The position numbers were made by a program, and so were the translations under genes. A DNA stretch of 64,000 nucleotides from Psettodes erumei (lineage: Eukaryota; Chordata; Actinopteri; Pleuronectiformes; Psettodidae), in the NCBI GenBank assembly GCA_016785225.1, contig JAFBJZ010000512.1:5741001-5805000 (forward strand), written 5' to 3'. A model generated the notes under the pieces. That model did not search any database, was not told the origin of the DNA, and saw only the letters and a list, made by a program, of their open reading frames with translations. Positions 11,675-24,000 of this stretch are shown here, in pieces (the first letter of the stretch is position 1; the number at the start of each line of letters is the position of its first letter).

Positions 11675-13156
11675 TGTGTGCATCGATCAAAGTCTGTTCC
11701 TCTGGGTGCAGCTTTAGTTACTGACTGACAGACCCAGAGTGTGTGTGTGTACGTGTGTGTGACAGAGAGAGTGTGGTTGTGGTCAACACATGGATGACTA
11801 ACACCAAAAGATAGACAGGTTGGGAGTCTGTTTATCCACAGCTAAATAATGACATTTTGTTGTAGAGAAGGGGAACAAGTGTTGAGCTGATGAAACAACG
11901 CTGTGTTCTGAAACTTCTATTAATTGCTGGAACTGAACATGTCCAGGGCTCCAAACATCAGGTTTTGCACCAATGGCAAACAAGGTGGTAAAACACATAC
12001 GCAACAAGCAGAACACTTTGCACTGGAACTGTGTTATCAAACTACAGGAACAGAGTCACAGTTGTGCGCAACCTATTCTTGCCTGTTCTCTGGTGGGCAA
12101 CAAAAGGCATTCTGGGACATGTAAGAAATTAGATGGCAATCACTGTGTAGCACACTCCTGAGAGAGGTGTTCACAACCATTCCTTGTTCATGACTCATTT
12201 AATAAGTCATTCTCCAACATAATATGGTCATTACATCTGAAGAATAGACCAATATGGGCTTTGTTTAAAAAAGCAAGGAATGGAAACACTGTGTACTTTA
12301 GTGACCAAAGAGGAAACAACTGTATGTCTGTCTTCCCCTCTCTCTCTCTCTACCACTTGCTTTCTGTCTTGCGTCATATCTCTCTCTGATCTCAGACTGC
12401 ATTCCACACCTTAGGATGGGTTGTACCTGGCACGGTGATGTGGAGATGCATGAAATTCCTTCACACATACTTACGGACACTAACTTGTGAGTGTGTACAC
12501 ACACAAAGGCACAAAAACATGAGCTTGGCATAACAGGTTGCAGAAAGTGAAAACAAATCACCTCACTGACATGTAGGTTTATGACTGAACGCTGTGAGTG
12601 ACTTATAGCGGGGGATATAATTCTCTATATACACACCCACTCTCACACGACAGTTACAAAGCCATTCAGTCTAAAAGCAGAGAATCTGCAGTTTTTGTCT
12701 GTATATTGTAGGAAGTGGGGCCTCCTATAGCCACAGAGACTTTGGAGTAATGTTTTCATGCTTGTTTATGTCAGACCAGAGAAAAGTTTCCTTGAATGTG
12801 AAACCGTTGAAATACAGTGAGTGTACTGGAGTGCAGCAGATACAACTTTTCATCAACTATTCAGTGCATAGAGTTCATATAAACTGATGAAAAGACCAAA
12901 GGGCTCTCATGCTTTTGGAGAAAGGATAATGGTTATGTGCACTGTCTGGCAGCAGCAATTTGAATCACCTTCGTCCCCCTGCAGTGTTGACAACAGAAGA
13001 ACAGTTCTCTTGTTGACCATAGTCGCCAGAAAGCCAGTAAGAGCGGAGAGCCATCATTGTGACGGAGAAGATTTCAGCTGAAACCGAGACCATGCTACAG
13101 TAACCAGACAGAGAACTACTGTATTCACTCTCACAATACACAATACAATGCAGAGC

Positions 13157-13176
13157 TGTGTGTGTGTGTGTGTGTG
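13157..13176. repeat. (GT)n microsatellite
   Basis: GT dinucleotide run between mpzl2 and mpzl3. Confidence 0.85.
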
Positions 13177-14859
13177 AATGTATCCAGGTAAGAGCCATAA
13201 GACTTTATCTTCCAACAGGGGATAGAGAATCTCAATCAAAATAAAGCAGATTATATAAAATGGTTAACAGAGTACAACACTGTGAAACACAGAAGTTGTG
13301 AACGTTCCCAGGTAAGGTACGTCCTGTAGTCAGGATCTATTCAAATAAGGAAGTGATACCTCTGCCTCAGCATGGGAACTGTTACATAAAATTATATACA
13401 GATACAGTATAAACACTGCACCTGTGAATGGATGCATGGAGGAGGAAGCCTGTGCCTCTCCAACACATCTTTGTCATATACCAGAGAGGGCATCTTCAGA
13501 AATTTGCAAAAACACAACAAAGAATTTCAAGTAGCCCAGGGCCGGGTATGATCATGGACCAAAAACAATGTGTACATTATTGCGCCTGTGAATAAATGAC
13601 TGGATCTCTATCAAAGGGTAAACACTGATAATCCAGACACACAATTAACCTTCACCTTTACTATAATCAAATCTCACCGTCCTGGCATCCTGTACAAATT
13701 TTTTGCAGGAACAGCTTCCAAATGTTCTGTAGTAGGTTAGAAGTTAGTTATATGGTAAGTCACATACAATAATTTCAGTTGCGTTAATAGATGTTGCTCT
13801 TTTTTGACATCCTCCAATGTGTTGTGAAATTAAATTAGGTTATGCAATGCAATTACAGCACCCCTGCTGTCAGAAGTGAGAACTCCTGGGCAACAAGATT
13901 GATGTAATCGAGACCAAAATAAAAATATAAAAGAACTTCAAAAGGACTCTGTAAAAACATGTAGCGGTGAGATCAAGTGTTATACATTAGTAAAACTAAA
14001 CTAGCAAATGCTAGAAAAACAAATACCTTTCCCCAAGAGGAATAATTACAACAGCAAGACAGGAGATCGGGGACAAGGATAGTGGCATAATAGGCCTTGA
14101 AATCCCAGTGGAGTCCCATTAGAGCATCCATGGTTTTATACAGGGGCTGGCTGGGGAGATAACGGAAGACTGGGCCTCAGGCCTCCGCACACTGGGTTCA
14201 TACGAGGAGACGGAGATGGGAGAATGTATTATATTTTAGTATGGTTTTATTTTTGCCCAGCCCATGCCTGTTTTAAAGATTCTCATGCTCAGGCTCCCAT
14301 GCTTATAGTCGACATCCTCATCTGGAAGTTACAGTGCCAAAATAAACCAAGAATGATTTTCAGAGAGGAAGTGCTTTTCTCTGGCCCCCCTTTCCGTGCA
14401 GCGGAAACATACTGGTGAAACGCAAACAATATATATACAGCAGTAAATTACATCAAACCATATGCAAGTATATACTACTACTACTACTAATAATAATAAC
14501 ATTTTTTCAGCGGATACAAAGCTCCAAAAATGTTCCATAACAAATCCACTGTAGCCTAAAACTGAACTGCATTGTACAGAGAGGTGTCTCTTTTATTTAG
14601 CCTCCCCACATTATTATCAGTATTAGTTTTAACTAAGTGTAGCCGACTGTGTCGCTGTTTAACCTCCCGCCTGCCTTTAAGCTGAAAAAGTTGCATGTTT
14701 CTCCCTTGATCCAGCAGCGCCACTTCCTGATACACCTGTTTGTCAGGTAGGATCGCCAGCCCGCAGCAACGGAGAGTCTGAGTCATGACAGAAAATACTA
14801 TGGACGGAATTTTACTGAAACTTTGAAGCAACTTGGCCTCCTGCTTTCTTTCTTTTTTT

Positions 14860-15060
14860 CCCCTTCCCCGATTGTCACGCGAGTGAGCCCGTTTTGACGG
14901 ATTAAAATGCGCCGGGGGAGCCCCGCTCTGAACGCGGTCTCGCTGCTGTGCCTGGTCGCTTGTTTGGGTGAGTAGACAGGCCGGAGCTGGGCGAGCACGC
15001 CGCCGCGCTTCAACGCGAGTCGGAACGGGGAGAAGCCCTGTTCGCGTCGGCCTGCACTGC
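14860..15060 (+). promoter_or_regulatory. mpzl3: CpG-dense promoter-proximal region of mpzl3
   Basis: CpG-rich sequence (gcgccggggg, gaacgcggtctcg, cgccgcgcttcaacgcgag) surrounds the start codon within an AT-leaning neighbourhood, as at many vertebrate promoters. No TATA box was recognised. Confidence 0.45.
14907..14967 (+). CDS. mpzl3: mpzl3 exon 1: start codon and signal peptide
   Basis: ATG in the context ttaaaaATGc, with A at -3. Encodes MRRGSP then a hydrophobic run (AVSLLCLVACL), typical of a cleaved signal peptide. Donor gtgagt, phase 1. Lies in a locally CpG-dense stretch. Confidence 0.85.
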
Positions 15061-18000
15061 CATAACAACAAAAAACAATGCCGAACTGCTGCTTAGCTTT
15101 AGTTTGAACTACCTGTAAACACCCTTTTCAATGTCCCAAGGAAAGACACGACTCTACCCTGCTCTTGATTTTCATTTCAGTGATCGGCGTTCAAACGTCG
15201 CGCATTAGACGATCGCACGCAACAAATACCTGACTTTCCCCAAACGTTTACTCTGTGGAGTTGCGGCGAACTCTACAGCAGACCCAATGTTAGTCATATT
15301 TGCGTTTCGGTTAATTATTTAATATTGTCAGTGTGTGTCCCCTGGATACAGGTGCCGCCCCAAATAAGACAGGGCAGTGTACATAGCCAAGCTGAGAGGG
15401 GCCCCTGACAACTGGTATGCAGTAAATAAGGAGCGCCGTCTTTTTTTTTTTGGACTAATATGTCAGAAACATGGCTCTAAACCGTGGCCAGTCGTTTGCT
15501 TCGCTCTGAAAGCACTTATCCTTTTTTATTGAAGGAATACTTCATCGCTAATGGTCACTGTGTGTCTCAGGCTTAGTCAGAATACAAGCAACATGAAAAT
15601 GTGGGGTCAGATTCGTATCTTTTATGATTTGTGTTATTAGATTAGCAACTGGATTTTGCCTTAAATTTGTACTGAGAGCCATGTCTGCAAGTATATTTTT
15701 ATACAAATGTAGCCATTTGTTTTTTTTGGCCAGGGCCACATCAGGACAGCACAGCATGCTGTTGTCTCCCTCCTGTTTTTTTTTTTCTCAATCTAAATGT
15801 CCAGCCATTTCAATGTTTACAAAACCATGTTTCAAGATCCACACTGATGAGCTGACAACTTTCCACTCCAGCCAGTAACTACTAGATTGTCAGCATCTAT
15901 CACGTCTTCAAGTTCAAGAGCGGGTCAGCTTCCGAGGCTCCCCTGCTTGATTTCCACTTTTATGAGGTGATAGCTTTGTTCATGCTGTCAGCCCGCTCAC
16001 CCAGGGGGTCTTTGTAGATGATTAAGGCTCGTTGCGCGATATCCCCAACACTGTTTTGCGTTGAGATAAACTTTGTCCTCATCATGGCTTTTGGGTTCTT
16101 TGATGGAACCGTGTTTGTCAGTCGAAGATCAGTCATATCTGCTGATCGCCAGACTTATTTTGCTCACTTTGTGTCCGTAGAGAAAAAGGTGTTTGGAGCG
16201 CTTTGCTTTGATATGGAGGGTGCTTTCATTTGTGCTTGGGGGGGGGAAAGCAGAGTGTGAATGCAACAGCTTTTTTTCATGCAAGGTTCACCTTAATGGC
16301 CTGCAGGACAATTATCTCTTTTCATTAAGATTAGGATTGTTAGATTTTAAGCCATGCTACCACCATGGCTCTGTCAGTCATGGAGCCGGTGCAATGACTT
16401 GGAAGAATATCAGGGAAATTTGCTTCTCATATTAAAGGTCCCCAGAGGATGAATTCTATTGACTTAAGTCTTCTTCCAGCTTCTCATCTAGCACCATCAG
16501 CAAGTAAAAAAACTTTCACTTATTCAGTGAAATAACATGACATCCACTTGATGGACTAGCAATTTTCCTTTAAAGACAAGTCGTGGTTCACAGAGGATAA
16601 ATCCTACTGACTTTGGTGATCCCATGGCTTTTCCTCTGATGGCACCGTGAGGTTGATGTCTTTGGTTTTTAGTGAAATATCTTGACAGCTATTGATGGAA
16701 TGCAGCCACATTTGCTTTAGGTACTGAAGGCTTCATGGAGGATACATCATTACATTACATCTTCTCAGCTGTACATGGTAAATGTTAATGAGCTTACACG
16801 CTAAATAATGTTGGTGGAAGTGGTTAACAGTATAGGCTTCTAGGTTAAATGTCAGCATTCAGTTTTCATAGTCTAAATATCTAATATGTATCCATTGTTT
16901 AGTGTGAACAGTTCACTTGTAAGAAAAAGGAAAAGCCGTCAGTGTTCAGCTCTTCTTCGTGGATAAAGTCTAGCAAGCTCTTAGCATTAAGCATTGTCGC
17001 AGATGCTGCTCTTGCGGGCCACCTTCGATCAGTCTGAATTAAGTGACATAACAATGGAAAAACATCTAGTGACAGAGAAGTTGCAGGGACGCAGGAACAT
17101 AGCTGCATCTGTAGCCGAGGGTCCCTGACAGACAGATGTGTGACGGATCTGTCAAACACAACAAGAGAGGCTGGTAAGAAAGTTGTTTTAGGATGTCACT
17201 CGGTTCTGTGTCTGTCGGGAGAAATTTGCTGTGCTGACACTTTGATGTTATTGCAGCATCGGCACATTTTAAGATGCTATCGGGTTTTTGTTTACTATTT
17301 TGCTTACGCTAAGTGAGTAAAATGTCACTCCTACATCATGTGCCTTCCTTTTCTATTAATCTGCCTCTACTCCACTCCCCTTTTCCCATTCTTCCTGAAC
17401 ACCTAAACATGTAAAATCTTCACATATTGCATGTCACCTTTTCCTGCACTCACCCATGACCTTCTTTCTGCCATTTCACTTCCAGCCCCTTCCCTAGTCT
17501 CCTCCATCACAGTGAGCACTCCAGCCGAAGTCCATGCATCTAAAGGGGAAACCGTCAAATTGTCCTGCACTTTCACTTCCACCAGTAGGCCAACCAGTAA
17601 GATGACTGTTGATTGGTCTTATAGGCCCCAGAGTGGAGGGCCCCCGCAGACAGTGAGTATACATTTATCAGAGCTACTGTTATAGACACTGTTGCAGGAG
17701 TTGTTAAAATGTCTGCAGTGCATCCAAAATGTGGAGCTGCTCTGTCTCTTACATAAAATGTGTGAATTGAGAACAAAAACGCATTTGCTGAATGCTGATG
17801 CTGTGCAGGTTGCCATTTGGAACTGTTACTAATGCAGTAATCATCTAATGATTTTTATCAAGTGATGCATTTGAAAGTGATAAAGGCCATTAGCATTATC
17901 ACGTTACAGATTGAGTTTTCGTCCTCAGTAACACCCCCCCCCCAAAACAAATTACTTTATGGCTGTGCTGGATTAAAGATATCAAAATGATCTTAAATCA

Positions 18001-21000
18001 TTTCTCATTTCTCTAGTTTTTAAAAAGCAAATGTGCCACAAAGTCACAACTTCCACCATCTTAACCGCTCTATTTTAGCCCAGTGTGACAGTTAACTTAA
18101 TATTTTGGAATGCTGAGGAAAAAATAATTAGAAGACATTACCTTGTACTCTGAGAGTGGACATTTTGCATTGTTTCCAAATGTTTGTTTTTCACTGTATC
18201 TATTATTATTTTGTACGTGTTTAATACTGCCATGGGATTTTTTTTCCCAGGAAGTCCATGAATGGTCCCACAACGTTTGAAAAGTCCTTGGTCTTTCTCT
18301 GAAATGTAAACGTTATTTTTTTCATAGATGGTGAGCTTGTAAGTGATTTTTTTTTCTCAGAACACAGCCGTTTTGTAATTGGCACGCAGATGACAAACAC
18401 ATACCTCATTTTTCTCCTCCACCCTTTAATTACATGCAAGAGAAAATACCAAGTAACCACAACTTGGAAGAAGCTAATTGGATCAAACAGACAATATCAG
18501 TTTCGTCCAAAAATATTTGTGATGATAGAACATTCCCATGAGAAGTGGCATGTCCCTTGTATCTTCTCTATATTAAGTGCATTGGGATGCAATACCTTTG
18601 CTGAACGGTAATTTATAAGGAGTAGTAAAGGTTATTAACCACTTCCATTGTAAAGCAAATACTTTCTGACATTATGTAGACTGAATTATTAGTCAATAAT
18701 CAAGAAATGAATTGGCTTAGAATTGAATTAGTTTTAAATTATGTAATGTGTGTGACACTAGTTACACTGGTAGACACAAGTTATTTCTGTTTAATTTTGC
18801 AGTTTCATTGCACAGGTGTGTGACCTACATTGCATGACCTGCATTCGCTCTTGGCAAACATGATCTGTTTGGATATCCGGTTGCTGTGTTTGCATTCATG
18901 ACCACCTTAGCTTCTCTTGGTTTCTGAACCTTTGCGAAAGCCAGTGATGGTAAAACATACCGCGAAACACATTCAGGTCATTCTCAGTTTTAATGTAGAT
19001 ACACTATGTTTGACAGGCTTTCCCAGGAAACCCCAGCTGGTCAGTCCCTTCCTTTGTGGTGGCATCATGGTCTCGAAATGCGTTCGGATGTATCCATCCC
19101 AACCCATAACTGCACTCACTACTCAAACCCCACACACTCTGGGTTCAGTTTCAGCGACCAACCCACTAAAAATCCACCACATAATTTAAGCAATTCCATT
19201 TGCTTGATTTTTATCAAGTGATGCATTTGAAAGTGATAAAGGCCATTAGCATTATCACGTTACAGATTGAGTTTTCGTCCTCAGTAACACCCCCCCCCCC
19301 AAAACAAATTACTTTATGGCTGTGCTGGATTAAAGATATCAAAATGATCTTAAATCATTTCTCATTTCTCTAGTTTTTAAAAAGCAAATGTGCCACAAAG
19401 TCACAACTTCCACCATCTTAACCGCTCTATTTTAGCCCAGTGTGACAGTTAACTTAATATTTTGGAATGCTGAGGAAAAAATAATTAGAAGACATTACCT
19501 TGTACTCTGAGAGTGGACATTTTGCATTGTTTCCAAATGTTTGTTTTTCACTGTATCTATTATTATTTTGTATGTGTTTAATACTGCCATGGGATTTTTT
19601 TTCCCAGGAAGTCCATGAATGGTCCCACAACGTTTGAAAAGTCCTTGGTCTTTCTCTGAAATGTAAACGTTATTTTTTTCATAGATGGTGAGCTTGTAAG
19701 TGATTTTTTTTTCTTCCCAGAACACAGCCGTTTTGTAATTGGCACGCAGATGACAAACACATACCTCATTTTTCTCCTCCACCCTTTAATTACATGCAAG
19801 AGAAAATACCAAGTAACCACAACTTGGAAGAAGCTAATTGGATCAAACAGACAATATCAGTTTCGTCCAAAAATATTTGTGATGATAGAACATTCCCATG
19901 AGAAGTGGCATGTCCCTTGTATCTTCTCTATATTAAGTGCATTGGGATGCAATACCTTTGCTGAACGGTAATTTATAAGGAGTAGTAAAGGTTATTAACC
20001 ACTTCCATTGTAAAGCAAATACTTTCTGACATTATGTAGACTGAATTATTAGTCAATAATCAAGAAATGAATTGGCTTAGAATTGAATTAGTTTTAAATT
20101 ATGTAATGTGTGTGACACTAGTTACACTGGTAGACACAAGTTATTTCTGTTTAATTTTGAAGTCCCTGCTCAAAGCAGTTTCATTGCACAGGTGTGTGAC
20201 CTACATTGCTCGCTCTTGGCAAACATGATCTGTTTGGATATCCGGTTGCTGTGTTTGCATTCATGACCACCTTAGCTTCTCTTGGTTTCTGAACCTTTGC
20301 GAAAGCCAGTGATGGTAAAACATACCGCGAAACACATTCAGGTCATTCTCAGTTTTAATGTAGATACACTATGTTTGACAGGCTTTCCCAGGAAACCCCA
20401 GCTGGTCAGTCCCTTCCTTTGTGGTGGCATCATGGTCTCGAAATGCGTTCGGATGTATCCATCCCAACCCATAACTGCACTCACTACTCAAACCCCACAC
20501 ACTCTGGGTTCAGTTTCAGCGACCAACCCACTAAAAATCCACCACATAATTTAAGCAATTCCATTTGGACTTGAGGATAGCCATCAAGTGTGGTTCTGTG
20601 AAATTGCATTTGAAGCATGGGAATCCATAGTGTGGTAACTGTAACCCTATATGCAATCATTTCCTATAGGAGCACTCAGACTTAAGTGGAGGCTAATGTT
20701 TTGTGGCTCCGCTGATATGGAGTGCTGTCGGTTTAGTCATTTAGATGTAGTTGCCTGGTCTCAAAGTGTGTCGAGGCAGAAGAAGAAAAGGACATGGCGC
20801 AAGTTGAGGTGCATGTTACAACGACATGGTACTGAGAGTGCGTGTACATGGGTGTGACAGTTGGCAGATAGTGTGGTATTATCTCCCAAAGCTTTGCAAA
20901 GCTTTTGTAAAGAGGAGTGTCAGCGAGGGAAAGCCACATCGGTGCCCATATTTCCTTCGATCCAGCCCAGCTAGTTTTTGTGTTTTTTGTTTTTTTTTTA

Positions 21001-24000
21001 TCACAGATAAATAATGTGTGGCAGTTTCCTGACACATAGATGGAACCAAGTCTGGAAGGTTCTAATTTCCATTTCCAAACCTTCATTTACTTTCCATCCA
21101 ATTTCATTAGTAGTTTTGGCTGGTTTATTGGCCTGTGTGTCCCCGCTCGTATATCACACTGGGAGAGACCATGAATAAGCATGTGAAAGGCTCCATCAGA
21201 AAATATAATTTTGCTGCCAAAGCTTTAGTGTCAATGTGAATTGCTGCAGTGCTTCAGTGACTTGCATAATTACCTCAGTCCTGATGAGAATTAATTTTGT
21301 AGATTGGAGAAAAGAGGCTGAACGTTCAATCAAATATCGGTGGGAGCTGATGGTAATTGGAGGATTTGGCAATTGAATTCTGCTGAATAATGTCAAAAAA
21401 ATAAGTCTATTGTTAAGATCTTAAACTTCAGTTTGACACTGTTATTGAGTTTGTCAAGTGGGTGGAAGATTTTGTCTAAAATGTCTCAGATTTGTTTAAA
21501 ACGGTTTGAAACAGTCTCCCATCGCTGGTCATATTGCAGCATTTTTCAGGAGTTTAAAAAGACCACTGAGACTCATGTTTGTTTCCAGACTGAGCAGATT
21601 TCTTACATAGTCACTGGCTTCAAGCTGCTCTCATGTGGGCTGAGCCGTGCCAAGTCCTCAAATGATCAGTCGTGGATGAATAACAGGGCAGGGCAGATGA
21701 CGGGGTTTTATCTCTGCTAGGCCTACAATCAGCGTCAGCAAAATGCATCACATGGGCACACAGCTGTAAAACCATAAAGCTGTATCAGTGACAGTGATTG
21801 TTCAGGTGACTCTAGGTTTGCTTTTTTTTTTTTAAGTTTATTTTGACACCACACTGGGTTGTCCTGACAGTGCTCATAGTGTGGAATCCTACTGTGTTAC
21901 CATGTGCTGACCAGATTATGAAAACACAAGTTTAACACTCTTTAAATAGGAAGTCTGCTTGTTTTACTTCAGATTTTCATCGAAAGATAGTTGTATTTGC
22001 AATATATTACATAAACACTTGTACATTTACATTAAAAATTAGAGATATTTATGCAATCACATTTAAATTTTTTCTTTGATATATTTTGAACTGCTGGTGT
22101 GTTTTGCAAATCATGGTTAATTTGTATTAATATTTGGCTACATCCAGTGGTAACAGGTACACCTTGATCCTTAACTTTTTCCACTTATTTTGTCTTCATT
22201 TTTAAAATGAAGTCTTTTTTTACATACTGCATATTGCATAAAGAATAATAGCATAATGGTTTAGATTAAAATAGCATCTCAAAGAGGCTCAGATTTCTCG
22301 GCTCACACATTTGCTACAAGGCACTAAGTGTATTGAATATCTTTTAGATAAAGTAACGATGCATCACATCCTCCTGAATCCATTGACTGTATTAATTTGA
22401 TCTTTATTGACTCAGATACTGTCTCATTGGTGAAGAGTGGCAATTACAAATGTAAAGACAGAAGTCACATCGGGGGAAGGACATTTCAGGAACATGCAGT
22501 TTTATACTGTTATGGGATTAGAGGTATTTTCTACGGCATTTGCCTTCCACACACAGCAATTGATTGTGAATTTTGAATCTTGAACTTTGGCATATTATAA
22601 ACTGATATTCTCAGTTTAAGGTCTAATATAAGGAGGGGCCTGAGGTGGGAGGATGCAAAGTCATCCAAGGTTTAAAAGAAATCAATAACTCCCTGCTGCT
22701 CTGCTTTGAGAGCACAGATGTAGGCCATGCATCTCTGGTCTTATCCTGCAATCTAAAGGCCCCATGATGTTCCTCATCCACACCATCCAAAACACAGCCA
22801 GATGGGGAGAGTGACCACTCATATTACAGGAGCACTCACATTTTTCAGTATCATAATGAAGGATCCTTTTCTGGTCTGGGTAGCTTTTATGCTTTTTATA
22901 ACTATTCAAGTTGGTGTAGTTTGAAACAGTTCCTACAGTACTGTACTGCAGGCTTCAAGCTATGCAGACATGCATGCGTTCATACCAAAACTATTGCTAC
23001 TTGCATTTCACTTCACTTTCTGTTAATTAATGCCATTGTTACTCTTTTACATTATTTTTCATAATAGCTTGTACTCTTTACTTCCATTTTCCTCGCTGAG
23101 TATTGAGCAACTGTAACCAAAAAAAAAAAAGCTGCGGGATTCATTCAAGTTTACTTTTTCATTGTGATTCTGATACCTGATTCTGCTCCACTTACAATAC
23201 TTTTTCTCATCCTGTTTATCTGTCTATAAAGTTGGCTGTATGTAGTAAAGTAAACAAAGGGTAAAGTAACATCGTAAACATAGTGCAGCACACAAACAGT
23301 GTAGAATATGCAACAACACATACTTGTAAGGCTCAACCCTTCTTTCTCCTTGCATAACTAATCACTTGTCATGTTCCTGTTTTGTGTTTCTGTGTTTTCA
23401 ATCATCAGTTCTTTTTCCTCCCTGTTCTTTGGTTATAGGTGGTTAAGCAGGGACAAAACTTATTAAAATGCAAACTCCTCATTCTCAGTTTACTTTTTGA
23501 AGAACATATGCTCGTTAGTAGTTCCACATTTCCATTCCCCCTTCTCCGCCCCCACACACAACACACCTATACTCCGGATGTTGTGTTTTGGGGAGGTCTG
23601 GGTCAGCTTGACGTGGGAGTCTTGAAGGGATGGAGTTTGTTGTCGAAATCATACTGATGTGCTGAACTGAAAGGTAAACTTTTTGAGACACCTGTAGGCC
23701 TAGTTCCAATTTTCTCTCTTTGCAAGTTTTATGCACACATAACAATTTCCTTTTGCCTGCTGCTTGATCTGATTTTTAATCATATTTTTTAGACTGAAAA
23801 CACAGCTCTCGTCACTCAGCTATTGACAGTATTGGCAAAAGAAAGTATTCCACGACCATCTGTCCCACCACCTGTTGCTTTAGATACTTTCCCTCAGGCA
23901 GAAAAATGCTAACTTCAGTTTAGGAGTGTTCATTCTCTGAACAAGAGAGCTGATCATTAAGTAATATTATCTAGGCGTTGCTCTCCCGGTGAGATTACAA

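Larger units (their letters stand above)
11281..14859. other. Intergenic region mpzl2-mpzl3
   Basis: No exon recognised. GT microsatellites at about 11654-11674, 11740-11760 and 13157-13176, a short CTACTA tract near 14474, and otherwise unique-looking AT-leaning sequence. Confidence 0.6.

Noticed and set aside
15751..15762. Perfect 12-base palindrome acagcatgctgt in mpzl3 intron 1
   Set aside because: A palindrome this short is expected by chance several times in a window of this size, and there is no further context.
18390..20554. Pairs of identical 73- and 90-codon frames
   Set aside because: Their identity comes from the tandem duplication, not from a conserved protein; no domain seen.
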